A stretch of DNA of 64,000 nt. It comes from JAFTYR01 sp964571375. GTDB taxonomy: Bacteria; Pseudomonadota; Gammaproteobacteria; Burkholderiales; Burkholderiaceae_F. Shown here piece by piece: positions 7,725-16,362 of this stretch. Where the stretch lies: assembly GCA_964571375.1 (NCBI GenBank), contig CAZNBL010000002.1, forward strand, positions 5,539-69,538, read 5' to 3'. Within the stretch, counting starts at the first letter, position 1. Every line of letters starts with the position of its first letter. The notes under the pieces are model-generated. The model searched no databases. It was not told the DNA's origin and saw only the letters and a list, made by a program, of their open reading frames with translations. A program made the position numbers and the translations under genes.

Positions 7725-9407
7725 TCAGTTGTTCGGTTTACGAAGGAAAGAAGGAATATTGATGGAAGTGACACCGGTTTCAGAATCCTTCTTCTCTTCC
7801 TCTTCTGCAGTCTTGGAGGCCGGTGCGTTGCTTGTCCATACACCGCTTCCCTGACCGCCGCCGAGCGTGACAAAGATGTCCTTAACAGTCTGCTTTTCGC
7901 CGATCATGTTGCCGAAGATGGTGTTGTCGCTCTTCTGAGCAGGCATCTGAACATCACCGTCGGGCAGGGAAATCGGACGGCTCAGACCGCCGCTGATCGA
8001 TTCGCGTGCAACAGGCTTTGCTTCAACCGGAGCTTCCGGTGCTGCCGGTTCGACCGGAGCGGCAGGCACGACGGGTTCGGGGGCAGCCGGAGTTACCGGA
8101 GCTGCAGGAACAACCGGTTCGACCGGTGCGGAAACCACCGGAGCCACAGGTGCTGTCGGGGCAACCGGAGCTACAGGTACTGCGGGAGCCACGGGAGCAA
8201 CCGGAGCGGGTTGAACGGCCGGAGCCGGAGCAACCTCTGCGGGCTTGACGTATGTAAAGGATGTCTTCGGAGCCTGATGATTTTCAGGATTCCACTGCGG
8301 AGCAACCGGCTTGGCTACGCGCTGAGTCTGACCGAAAAGATCGGCTTCGGATTCAGCCGGCTTTGCACGACCTGCCGGATGCGGTTCCCAAACACCGCTG
8401 CCGGTGTTGGCAACAGCAGACTGCTGCTTGTTGATGTATGTACCGTCGGTACCTGTCTGATCGAGACCGGTTGCAATAACGGTAACGCGCATACGGTCGC
8501 CCATATTTTCATCAAGCACAGCACCGTAAACGAAGTTGGCGTCCGGATCGGCGAAGTTGCGGATCGTTTCCATAGCGCGGCGGACTTCGCTCTGCTTGAG
8601 GTTGTCGCTTGCGGTAATGTTGACGAGCACGCCCTTGGCACCCTTGAGTGTGACACCTTCGAGCAGCGGGCAGGCGATGGCTTCGGATGCGGCTGTGATA
8701 GCACGATCCTGACCTTCTGCTTCTGCGGCACCCATCATGGCTGTACCGCGTTCGCTCATCACGGTTCTGACGTCTTCGAAGTCGGCGTTCACAATACCCG
8801 GAGCGTAAATAATTTCAGCAATACCCGAGCAGGCGTTGTAGAGAACTTCGTCGGCCTTCTCGAAACATTCCTTCATGGTAGCGTCTTCGCCGAGCTCTTC
8901 TTCGAGCTTGTCGTTGAGGATGACGATCAGGGAATGAACTCGATTCTTCAGTGCGGCAAGACCGGCTTCGGCATTGCGCATACGGCGGGAGCCTTCGAAG
9001 CCGAACGGCTTGGTAACCACAGCAACTGTCAGAATACCGAGTTCCTGAGAAACTTCGGCAATGATCGGAGCCGCACCGGTACCTGTACCGCCGCCCATAC
9101 CGGCCGTAATAAAGACCATGTTGGCACCGCGCAGGGCTTCGGCAATTTCTTCACGAGCTTCGTTAGCTGCCTGTGCGCCCATTTCGGGACGTGCACCGGC
9201 GCCGAGACCGCTGGAACCGAGCTGGATCAGCTTCTTTGCCATAGACTGCGAGAGCGCCTGGCGGTCAGTATTGGCAGCAATATATTCAACTTCGTCCGTT
9301 GTCGAACGGCGAATCATGTTATTCAGTGCATTGCCGCCTGCACCGCCTACACCGATAACTTTGATAACGGTACCGCTGGCACCGTTTTCTAAAATATCAA
9401 AAGCCAT
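7725..9407 (-). CDS. ftsZ: Cell division GTPase FtsZ with extended linker
   Basis: FtsZ is the tubulin-like GTPase that forms the Z-ring. The N-terminal half is canonical (IKVIGVGGAGGNALNNM, then the tubulin signature GGGTGTG). After the globular domain (about residue 320) comes a very long linker, including a block of roughly 80 residues of Pro/Ala/Val repeats, and then the C-terminal peptide INIPSFLRK that binds FtsA and ZapD. At 560 residues it is clearly longer than the usual 380-400. The ATG at 9407 is preceded by GGAG seven bases upstream; a TTG four codons earlier encodes that GGAG and is unlikely to be used. Confidence 0.97.
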   Translation of the reverse strand: MAFDILENGASGTVIKVIGVGGAGGNALNNMIRRSTTDEVEYIAANTDRQALSQSMAKKLIQLGSSGLGAGARPEMGAQAANEAREEIAEALRGANMVFITAGMGGGTGTGAAPIIAEVSQELGILTVAVVTKPFGFEGSRRMRNAEAGLAALKNRVHSLIVILNDKLEEELGEDATMKECFEKADEVLYNACSGIAEIIYAPGIVNADFEDVRTVMSERGTAMMGAAEAEGQDRAITAASEAIACPLLEGVTLKGAKGVLVNITASDNLKQSEVRRAMETIRNFADPDANFVYGAVLDENMGDRMRVTVIATGLDQTGTDGTYINKQQSAVANTGSGVWEPHPAGRAKPAESEADLFGQTQRVAKPVAPQWNPENHQAPKTSFTYVKPAEVAPAPAVQPAPVAPVAPAVPVAPVAPTAPVAPVVSAPVEPVVPAAPVTPAAPEPVVPAAPVEPAAPEAPVEAKPVARESISGGLSRPISLPDGDVQMPAQKSDNTIFGNMIGEKQTVKDIFVTLGGGQGSGVWTSNAPASKTAEEEEKKDSETGVTSINIPSFLRKPNN

Positions 9408-9425
9408 TAAGCACTCCAATCCGTA

Positions 9426-9439
9426 GTCCCGAAAGGGAC
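9426..9439 (-). other. Small hairpin between ftsA and ftsZ
   Basis: GTCCC-TTTC-GGGAC (minus strand) forms a perfect 5-bp stem 18 bases upstream of the ftsZ start, without a following U-run. It could affect ftsZ translation or mRNA processing; no function can be shown from sequence. Confidence 0.35.
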
Positions 9440-9483
9440 AAGATACATTTCTTTAATTTTACATTACCACGCCGATAGTGCTG

Positions 9484-10803
9484 TTAGAAATTTCCGAGGA
9501 AAAATCCCTTCATGTAATCCACAGCCGAGCGGAATGCGCTCTTCTTCTGTTCGGTCGTACTCTGTCTCCAGTAACGGCGGTTTAATTCATCGAGATAGCC
9601 GATTACCGTGGTGTATTCGGGACAGCTGCAGTACGCAAGTTTCTCGGGATAATCGGAACTGGTGAAAGCCGCACGGGCGTAGTACTTCATCGTCTCGTCG
9701 GCAATCAGAGGAGCTGCAATACGTACATTCATTCGGCGGTTGCCGAGATGCTGGCTGAATACTCTCTGAGCCAGGCGGTCGATACCCGGGATTCTGGCGC
9801 TGCCGCCGGTAATCACCACACCGTGACCGATGAGCGAAATCATGCCGCGGCTCTTGATGTCGCTGTAAATATGTTCGAAGCTGTCGAGAACCACGCGCTC
9901 CATAATGGCAGCAAGCGACTGATTGCTGAGGACTCTCGGCTGAGGACCGTAGCCGGAGAGTTCGGGCAACGTCATCTGTCGCTCGGTATCAATGTCCTTT
10001 CGGAAATCCAGCAAGCCGAATGTCTTCTTGATCTCTTCGGCTTCCATAGAGGAAAGGCTGGTAGCCACCGAAATCTCGTCGGTAATATTGTTGCCGCCGA
10101 AATTAAAGGCGCGCGAATAGCGTACGGCCTCATCGCTGATAATGCAGGCATCGCTCAGTTCGGAACCGATATCGATAATCAATGCGCCGAGTTTCTGCTC
10201 TTCCTGAGTCAGAAGTACTTTCGCAGGAACCAGAGGATTGAAAAACAGCAGGTTTCGGGTAAGTTCGATGCCGTTGCGGCGCAGTGCCTTGACCGTGTTC
10301 TGGCAGGAACTGGTTTTAGCAGTTACCAGGTGAAGCTTGGCCGTAATACGGGAACCCGTAAGGCCGACCGGAGACTTGATGCCGCCGTTGTTGTCGACCG
10401 AATATTCCTGAGGTACCACGGACAGGTATCCCATCGACGGCGGCAGAGCCGCACCTTTGGCCATACTGAGCAGCGTATCGACGTCGCTCTGCTCAATTTC
10501 ATTATGAGACGGCAGATGAGAGATTTCTGTGTTTTCACTCATCACGAAATTGCCGGAAACACCGCTGACCAATTCATTGATCTCGATGCCGGACTTTCTT
10601 TCGATCTCGGAAATTACCGCGCGGATCGCATCGACCAGCTTGTTCATGTCCACGACATGACCGGCGCGCACACCGCTGCTCATCACTTCGGCCATATCGA
10701 TCACTCTGAAATGATCGATATCGATCGGCTCGGCCAGAACACAAACAATTTTCGACGAACCGATATCAAGAGCCGCCAGCAAATTGCTGGATTTATCTGC
10801 CAT
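9484..10803 (-). CDS. ftsA: Cell division protein FtsA
   Basis: FtsA is the actin-like ATPase that tethers FtsZ to the membrane and recruits later divisome proteins. The product (439 residues from the ATG at 10803) opens with the actin-fold segment AALDIGSSKIVCVLAE, contains the SHS2 domain region around FVMSENTEISHLP, the second phosphate loop GALIIDIGSELSDA, and ends with an amphipathic helix-like tail (VDYMKGFFLGNF) that should bind the membrane. An ATG at 10812 is an alternative start; both lie inside the end of ftsQ. Confidence 0.96.
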   Translation of the reverse strand: MADKSSNLLAALDIGSSKIVCVLAEPIDIDHFRVIDMAEVMSSGVRAGHVVDMNKLVDAIRAVISEIERKSGIEINELVSGVSGNFVMSENTEISHLPSHNEIEQSDVDTLLSMAKGAALPPSMGYLSVVPQEYSVDNNGGIKSPVGLTGSRITAKLHLVTAKTSSCQNTVKALRRNGIELTRNLLFFNPLVPAKVLLTQEEQKLGALIIDIGSELSDACIISDEAVRYSRAFNFGGNNITDEISVATSLSSMEAEEIKKTFGLLDFRKDIDTERQMTLPELSGYGPQPRVLSNQSLAAIMERVVLDSFEHIYSDIKSRGMISLIGHGVVITGGSARIPGIDRLAQRVFSQHLGNRRMNVRIAAPLIADETMKYYARAAFTSSDYPEKLAYCSCPEYTTVIGYLDELNRRYWRQSTTEQKKSAFRSAVDYMKGFFLGNF

Positions 10804-11587
10804 TCTTTTCATCAGAAACAATTCCGTCAATTTCTTCCGGGGCAGCCTCTGGTCTTACCACTGCAACCCGGCGGTCATACCTTGCATCAATACGAGTAGG
10901 TTCGGCGCCGAAATACGCCTTCATCTTCGGCAGTTCTGCCAGGATTCGGCTGAGTTTGCCTTCCATCCCGACCTCGGTTTCCAACGTACCGAAAACAATA
11001 TCGGTTCCGGCGGACTGCCCGCGCTTGATGCCGAGCGTCCAGCCTTTGAATTCATCCATTTCCAGGGATCGGACAGTTGTGTCATATTTCCTGCCGATTT
11101 TTTCCATCGCAAGAAAACGCTCGTAAATAACTGCCGCTTCTTTTTCCGGGCCCTTCAGCCGGGGCAGCGTACCGTCGCTGTCGGCAACCGCCGTGTTGGT
11201 CACAAAGATCTTGCCGCTTTCGGTCAGTACTTCACCGTCGCCCCACAATGCGACAGCCTTGTGAAGCACAAGCTCCACTGCAATACGGTTCGGCCAAACG
11301 CGGGTGACCGAGACATCTTTGACCCAGGGAATATCGACGACCGCATCGCGGATTCTGCGGATATCGGCCGTAAAGTAGGTTCCGGTGACATTGCCTCTGA
11401 GCTTTTCCGCAACAGTCTGGGCCGATATCACCGAAGTGTTGCCGACAACACTGACATCAATGCCCCTGAGCCAAAAATACGGACGCTGAATCAGCCACCA
11501 GAGCGATGCGCACAACATAATGAGTACGATCAGCGTCCAGCAGAAGTCAGTCAGGGCACGAAATGTATTGTCACTCCAACGCTTCAT
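10793..11587 (-). CDS. ftsQ: Cell division protein FtsQ
   Basis: FtsQ is the bitopic divisome scaffold that partners FtsL and FtsB. From the ATG at 11587 the product has 264 residues: a short cytoplasmic tail, one membrane helix (WTLIVLIMLCASLWWLI), then the POTRA domain starting RGIDVSVVGNTSVISAQ and the FtsQ beta domain with PWVKDVSVTRVWPNRIAVEL. A GTG 13 codons earlier is possible but has no better ribosome site. It overlaps ftsA by 11 bases. A stable hairpin separates it from ddl upstream. Confidence 0.94.
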   Translation of the reverse strand: MKRWSDNTFRALTDFCWTLIVLIMLCASLWWLIQRPYFWLRGIDVSVVGNTSVISAQTVAEKLRGNVTGTYFTADIRRIRDAVVDIPWVKDVSVTRVWPNRIAVELVLHKAVALWGDGEVLTESGKIFVTNTAVADSDGTLPRLKGPEKEAAVIYERFLAMEKIGRKYDTTVRSLEMDEFKGWTLGIKRGQSAGTDIVFGTLETEVGMEGKLSRILAELPKMKAYFGAEPTRIDARYDRRVAVVRPEAAPEEIDGIVSDEKNGR

Positions 11588-11648
11588 AAAATTCTTTTTC
11601 AAGAGGCCCGTGCGGGCTCTCTTCACTACAAAACTACAACTGCTTTTG

Positions 11649-11678
11649 CCGCCGACACCGATTAAACGGCATCGGCGG
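11649..11678 (-). other. 12-bp hairpin between ddl and ftsQ
   Basis: CCGCCGATGCCG and CGGTGTCGGCGG (minus strand) pair over 12 bp with two G-U pairs around the loop TTTAAT. On the minus strand it is not followed by a clear U-run, so full termination is unlikely; an internal processing, stabilising or attenuating element of the dcw transcript is more plausible. Confidence 0.5.
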
Positions 11679-11692
11679 AATTTGTTTTGCTA

Positions 11693-12643
11693 TCAGGCCT
11701 TCAGGGAAGCACCTGCAGCAACTGTCAGCACGAGATCGGCGTAACCGATACCGACAGTGCGGGCTGCCAGCGGCACCAGAGAGTGCGGTGTCATGCCGGG
11801 GGCCGTGTTGATTTCGAGCAGAACGAAGCTGCCGTCCGGACGCAGAATAACGTCGATACGGCTCCAGCCTTCTGCACCGACGGCCTCGGCTGCCTTCTTG
11901 CAGGTTGCCTGAATCTTGGCGGCAACTTCTGCATCGATCGGAGCCGGGCAAAGGTACTCGGTTTCATCCGAGTAATACTTGTGCTCGAAGTCGTAGTCGC
12001 CGCCCGGAGCGCGGATTTCGATAACCGGCAGAGCGCAGAGACCGTTGCCGTCGTGCTGATCGAGCATGGCAACTGTCAGTTCGCGGCCGACCACGAGTTC
12101 TTCGACGATCACTTCCATATTCTTCTTCTGAGTCTTCTTGAAGACTTCGATCAGAGAAGCAGGATCTGCATCGTTCAGACGATAAAGACCGATGGAGCTG
12201 CCTTCCTTGGAGGGCTTGACGATAAGGTTGCGGCCTAATTCGGCAACAGCCTTTTCGCAGTCAGCTTCGGAATTGAGGATCATGCCGCGCGGTACGGGAA
12301 TATCGTTGGCCTGCCAGACAACTTTGGTGGCGCGCTTGTCGATACCGATTGCGGAAGCCTGAACGCCGCAGCCGGTGTACGGCAGCTGCAGATATTCCAT
12401 GACGCCCTGAATCACGCCGTCTTCACCGCCTCTGCCGTGAAGAATCATGAATGCGCGGTCGTAACCGCCGTTCTTAAGATCGTCGAGAGAATCGGTCTGA
12501 GGGTCGAACTTTTCAACGTCGGCACCGGATTCCTGCAGGGCACGGAACACACCGTCACCGCTCATGAGCGACACTTCTCTTTCTGCGGAAATACCGCCGA
12601 GTACTACGACAATCTTGCCAAGGGACTTAGGATCAATTTTCAT
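11693..12643 (-). CDS. ddl: D-alanine--D-alanine ligase
   Basis: Ddl joins two D-Ala molecules with ATP to make the dipeptide that MurF adds to the peptidoglycan stem. The 316-residue, B-type protein shows GGISAEREVSLMSG at the N-terminus, the ATP-grasp segment VKPSKEGSSIGLYR, and the metal/active-site motif LEINTAPGMTPHSLVP near the end. It starts one base after murC ends, inside the dcw operon where ddlB normally sits. Confidence 0.97.
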   Translation of the reverse strand: MKIDPKSLGKIVVVLGGISAEREVSLMSGDGVFRALQESGADVEKFDPQTDSLDDLKNGGYDRAFMILHGRGGEDGVIQGVMEYLQLPYTGCGVQASAIGIDKRATKVVWQANDIPVPRGMILNSEADCEKAVAELGRNLIVKPSKEGSSIGLYRLNDADPASLIEVFKKTQKKNMEVIVEELVVGRELTVAMLDQHDGNGLCALPVIEIRAPGGDYDFEHKYYSDETEYLCPAPIDAEVAAKIQATCKKAAEAVGAEGWSRIDVILRPDGSFVLLEINTAPGMTPHSLVPLAARTVGIGYADLVLTVAAGASLKA

Positions 12644-12644
12644 T

Positions 12645-14033
12645 TTATTTCTTCTCTGCTACTAACTTTGCCGGGATAGAGCCGATGTTGCCGGCACCCA
12701 TCACCAATACGACATCGCCGTTTTCGGCTCTGTCCAGAATTTCTTCCTGCAGTGTCTGCAGGTCGGGCGCGAAGATCGGAGATACCTTGCCGTCCATACG
12801 GATGGCGCGGCACAGACTGCGGCCGTCGGCACCGACGATCGGCTTATCGCCTGCGGCATAGACTTCGGTGAGGATCAGCTGATCTGCAGAAGACAATACG
12901 CGGACGATATCTTCAAAACAATCTCTGGTACGTGTGTAGCGGTGCGGCTGGAAAGCAACCGTCAGACGTCTGTCGGGGAATGCTCCGCGGGCAGCGGCAA
13001 TGGTCGCAGCCATTTCGCTCGGATGATGACCGTAATCGTCCACCACCAGGAAGGAACCGCCGTTCTTTGCGGGAACTTCGCCCCAGATCGAGAAGCGTCT
13101 GCCGACACCCTGGAAAACATTGAGCGCTTCGAAAACCGGTTCGTCTTCGAGTTCGAGTACCTGAGCAACGCCGATAGCGCCGAGTGCGTTCAGCACATTG
13201 TGGCGGCCCGGCAGATTGATACGAACTTCCTTCGGTTCGAATCCGTCGCGCAGCAGCGTGAACTTCATACCGAGACCGTCGGGACGCACGTCGACGGCAC
13301 GGATCATCGCATCATCATTGAAGCCGTAAGTCACGACACGGCGGGGAATACGCTCGAGAATACTGCGGATATTTTCGTTTTCGGTACAAACCACAGCCAC
13401 ACCGTAGAACGGCAGACGTGTCAGGAACTGTACGAAAGCATCCTTGAGCTTATTAAGGTCGTGACCGTACGTTTCCATGTGATCGGCATCGATGTTGGTC
13501 ACCACCGAAATCACCGGAGAAAGGTTAAGGAACGAAGCATCGGATTCGTCTGCCTCGGCCACGATGTAATTACCCGTACCGAGCTTGGCGTTGGCGCCGG
13601 CAGCATTGAGTCGGCCGCCGATAACAAATGTCGGATCGAGACCGGCCTTACCGAGAATGCTGGCTACGAGCGATGTGGTAGTTGTCTTGCCGTGTGTACC
13701 GGCAATAGCAATACCTTGGCGGAAACGCATCAGCTCTGCGAGCATCACGGCGCGGGGCACCACCGGAATATTGCGGCGGCGGGCTTCCTGAACTTCAGGA
13801 TTGTCTTCGTGAACTGCGCTGGAAATAACCAGAACTTCTGCTTTCTCGAGGTTCTCGGCGCTGTGTCCCTGATAGATGCGTGCGCCGAGATTCTTTAAGC
13901 GTTCCGTCGCGGCGTTGCTGTTCAAATCAGAGCCAGACACTGCATAGCCGAGATTCAGGAGCACTTCGGCAATACCGTTCATACCGGTGCCGCCGATGCC
14001 GACAAAATGGATATTTTTAATTGCGAATTTCAC
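12645..14033 (-). CDS. murC: UDP-N-acetylmuramate--L-alanine ligase
   Basis: MurC adds the first residue, L-alanine, to UDP-MurNAc. The 462-residue protein has the N-terminal Rossmann motif FVGIGGTGMNGIAEVL, the Mur ligase ATP loop GTHGKTTTT near residue 113, and the DDYGHHPSEM motif typical of MurC. It follows murG by two bases and precedes ddl in the conserved murG-murC-ddl order. Cytoplasmic. Confidence 0.98.
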   Translation of the reverse strand: MKFAIKNIHFVGIGGTGMNGIAEVLLNLGYAVSGSDLNSNAATERLKNLGARIYQGHSAENLEKAEVLVISSAVHEDNPEVQEARRRNIPVVPRAVMLAELMRFRQGIAIAGTHGKTTTTSLVASILGKAGLDPTFVIGGRLNAAGANAKLGTGNYIVAEADESDASFLNLSPVISVVTNIDADHMETYGHDLNKLKDAFVQFLTRLPFYGVAVVCTENENIRSILERIPRRVVTYGFNDDAMIRAVDVRPDGLGMKFTLLRDGFEPKEVRINLPGRHNVLNALGAIGVAQVLELEDEPVFEALNVFQGVGRRFSIWGEVPAKNGGSFLVVDDYGHHPSEMAATIAAARGAFPDRRLTVAFQPHRYTRTRDCFEDIVRVLSSADQLILTEVYAAGDKPIVGADGRSLCRAIRMDGKVSPIFAPDLQTLQEEILDRAENGDVVLVMGAGNIGSIPAKLVAEKK

Positions 14034-14035
14034 TC

Positions 14036-15124
14036 TCAGTTCCTCGGTGATTTAACCAAAGATTCAATAAAGTCAGCAACGGTTTCAGCCGCATGCGGCT
14101 TACCGAGCTTCTTGGCTTTTTCAGCCATTTCCAGCAGCTTCTCACGATTTAAGGAAGCTACTGTTTCTGCTAATTTTTCAGCACTCATCTCATCTTGCAT
14201 CATGCAGATACCGGCACCGGCCGATTCGACATAACGGGCATTGCCGAGCTGATGAGACGTTGTCTTCACTACCAAAGGTACCATGATGGCAGGAACCCCG
14301 GCACTCATCAATTCACTTGCAGAAATAGCACCGGCTCTGGAGATCACCAGATCGCACTTGGCGTAAGCCGCGGCCATATCGTCGATAAACGGCACGACTT
14401 CGGCTTCCACTCCGAGCTGCCTGTAGAGCTCGGATACGGCGGCAACACTGTTGGCACCGCACTGATGAGTAATCACCGGACGCTTTTCCTGCGGCAGCTG
14501 AGCCATCGCTCTCGGTACAACTTCATTCAGTACCTTTGCGCCGAGAGAACCGCCGAAAATCAGTAATTGTAACGGTCCCTTGCGTCCTGCATAACGCTCG
14601 GCCGGAGCCGGCAGAGCAGAAATCTCTCCGCGCACCGGATTGCCGGTCACCAGACCGCGGTCGCCGGCAAGCTCCGCGGCCTTACCGTCGAAACCGCACA
14701 TAATGCCGGCGGCATTGCCCTGAATCATGCGGATACTCAAAAGCGGATCCGCATCGCTGTTCATCAGCACATAAGGGATGCCCTGCACGCCGGCCGCAAG
14801 AGCCACCGGTACGGCAACATAACCGCCGGTAGAAAAAAGAACCGACGTATCGTTTTCTTTGAGCAGTCTGCGGGAATCAAAAATACACTTCAGCAGTTTG
14901 AAGCCGCCGAAAAGCATTGTCTTCAAACCTTTGCCGCGAAGACCCTGGAAGTTGAGCGCATTGAAGGCAATCCCCTGACGTTCCACCAGGCGGCGCTCCA
15001 TCCCCTGCTCGGTACCGATCCAGGAGACTTCCCAACCGCGGGATTCAAGGATTTTTGCCACTGCAATACCGGGCATTACATGTCCGCCGGTACCTGCAGC
15101 CGCAATCATTAATTTCTTCGTCAT
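14036..15124 (-). CDS. murG: Lipid II synthase MurG
   Basis: MurG transfers GlcNAc from UDP-GlcNAc to lipid I, giving lipid II at the inner face of the cytoplasmic membrane. The 362-residue GT28 glycosyltransferase begins IAAAGTGGHVMPGIAVA, carries FGGSLGAKVLNEVVP and the donor-binding ISRAGAISASELMSAGVPA segment. Its ATG overlaps the ftsW stop codon (ATGA), indicating translational coupling. Confidence 0.98.
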   Translation of the reverse strand: MTKKLMIAAAGTGGHVMPGIAVAKILESRGWEVSWIGTEQGMERRLVERQGIAFNALNFQGLRGKGLKTMLFGGFKLLKCIFDSRRLLKENDTSVLFSTGGYVAVPVALAAGVQGIPYVLMNSDADPLLSIRMIQGNAAGIMCGFDGKAAELAGDRGLVTGNPVRGEISALPAPAERYAGRKGPLQLLIFGGSLGAKVLNEVVPRAMAQLPQEKRPVITHQCGANSVAAVSELYRQLGVEAEVVPFIDDMAAAYAKCDLVISRAGAISASELMSAGVPAIMVPLVVKTTSHQLGNARYVESAGAGICMMQDEMSAEKLAETVASLNREKLLEMAEKAKKLGKPHAAETVADFIESLVKSPRN

Positions 15125-16362
15125 ACACTGCCTCCCCGCAGAATGACTTTATTTTCGTAATCAACTCTCAATACCAGAGCCACAGCTATCAGTGACGACA
15201 GCAGAGCCGAGCCGCCGTAGCTGACAAACGGAAGTGTAAGCCCCTTGGTGGGAAGCAGACCGCTTGCTACGCCGACATTGATAAATGTCTGTACACCGAA
15301 CCAAACCGCTACACCCTGCGCTACCAGGCCGGAAAAAACACGGTCCAGGCGGATCGCTTTGCGACCGATTTCAAAACAGCGTCGGATCAGCCAGAGGAAC
15401 AGGAGTAAAACGGCGATAACGCCGACAAAGCCGAGCTCTTCGGCAATAATCGCCATAATAAAGTCGGTATGAGCTTCCGGCAGATAATGCTGTTTTTCGA
15501 TCGCGTCTCCGAGACCGACTCCGGTCGTTTCACCGCGGCCGAATGCAATCAGAGAATGCGAAAGCTGATAGCCCTTGCCGAGCGCATTGCTTTCTTCCCA
15601 CGGATCGAGATAGGCCATCACTCGGGCCATACGCCAGGGCGAGAGGAAAACCAAAGAACCGACAACACAGACGACCAAAACAAGAAGGCCGCCGAACAGT
15701 TTGAGGTTTAAGCCGCCGATAAAAAGTACGCCGAAGGCAATCGCCACAATCATGATGAGTGCGCCCAAGTCCGGCTGCATCATCACGAGCCAGGCAACGA
15801 GAGCGATTGCAGCACCCATCGGCAGGAATCCCTTACGCAATGAGTGCATAAAGTCCTGCTTACGGACCGTGAAACTGGCCGCATAAAGCAGAGCCGCCAC
15901 CTTCATCAGCTCGGTCACCTGCAGATTGAAGATGCCGAGCGGAATCCAGCGCGAAGCACCGTTGACCTTTCTTCCGACACCGGGAACCAGCACCATGATC
16001 AATAAGAAAATCGTAAAGACGAATACCCACGGCGCATATTTGTTCCACTTATTCATCGGCGTCATGGCTACCGCTACAGCCGCAAGCATTCCGACTGCGA
16101 CAGAAATTCCCTGACGGATTAAAAAGTGAGTGGTCGAAACGTTGTACTTAGAAGCATCCGACAGAGAAATCGAGGCCGAAAAGACCATCAGAGAGCCGAT
16201 CAGGAGCAGTGTCAGAACAACAAACAGCACTCCCCATTCGGGAGAGACCGGGCCGACATAGCGTCTGGCACCGTCGCAACCGATGACGGAACCTGCGTCG
16301 CCGAATGTACTGACGAACGTTCCGTCTTCGCTCTTTTGTTTCCGTCGGAAAAAACTCAGCAC
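15121..16362 (-). CDS. ftsW: Septal peptidoglycan polymerase FtsW
   Basis: FtsW is the SEDS-family glycosyltransferase that polymerises lipid II at the septum with FtsI. The 413-residue protein has about ten membrane helices after a cytoplasmic tail of some 40 residues, and the family signatures GKGYQLSHSLIAFGRG, LPEAHTDFIMAIIAEELG and LPFVSYGGSALL. It overlaps murD by 7 bases and murG by 4. The order murD-ftsW-murG is standard. Confidence 0.98.
   Translation of the reverse strand: MLSFFRRKQKSEDGTFVSTFGDAGSVIGCDGARRYVGPVSPEWGVLFVVLTLLLIGSLMVFSASISLSDASKYNVSTTHFLIRQGISVAVGMLAAVAVAMTPMNKWNKYAPWVFVFTIFLLIMVLVPGVGRKVNGASRWIPLGIFNLQVTELMKVAALLYAASFTVRKQDFMHSLRKGFLPMGAAIALVAWLVMMQPDLGALIMIVAIAFGVLFIGGLNLKLFGGLLVLVVCVVGSLVFLSPWRMARVMAYLDPWEESNALGKGYQLSHSLIAFGRGETTGVGLGDAIEKQHYLPEAHTDFIMAIIAEELGFVGVIAVLLLFLWLIRRCFEIGRKAIRLDRVFSGLVAQGVAVWFGVQTFINVGVASGLLPTKGLTLPFVSYGGSALLSSLIAVALVLRVDYENKVILRGGSV

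Noticed and set aside
7970..8250. Repetitive DNA that might be an array or tandem repeat element
   Set aside because: The repeats are in frame within ftsZ and encode the Pro/Ala/Val linker; no CRISPR-like repeat-spacer pattern.
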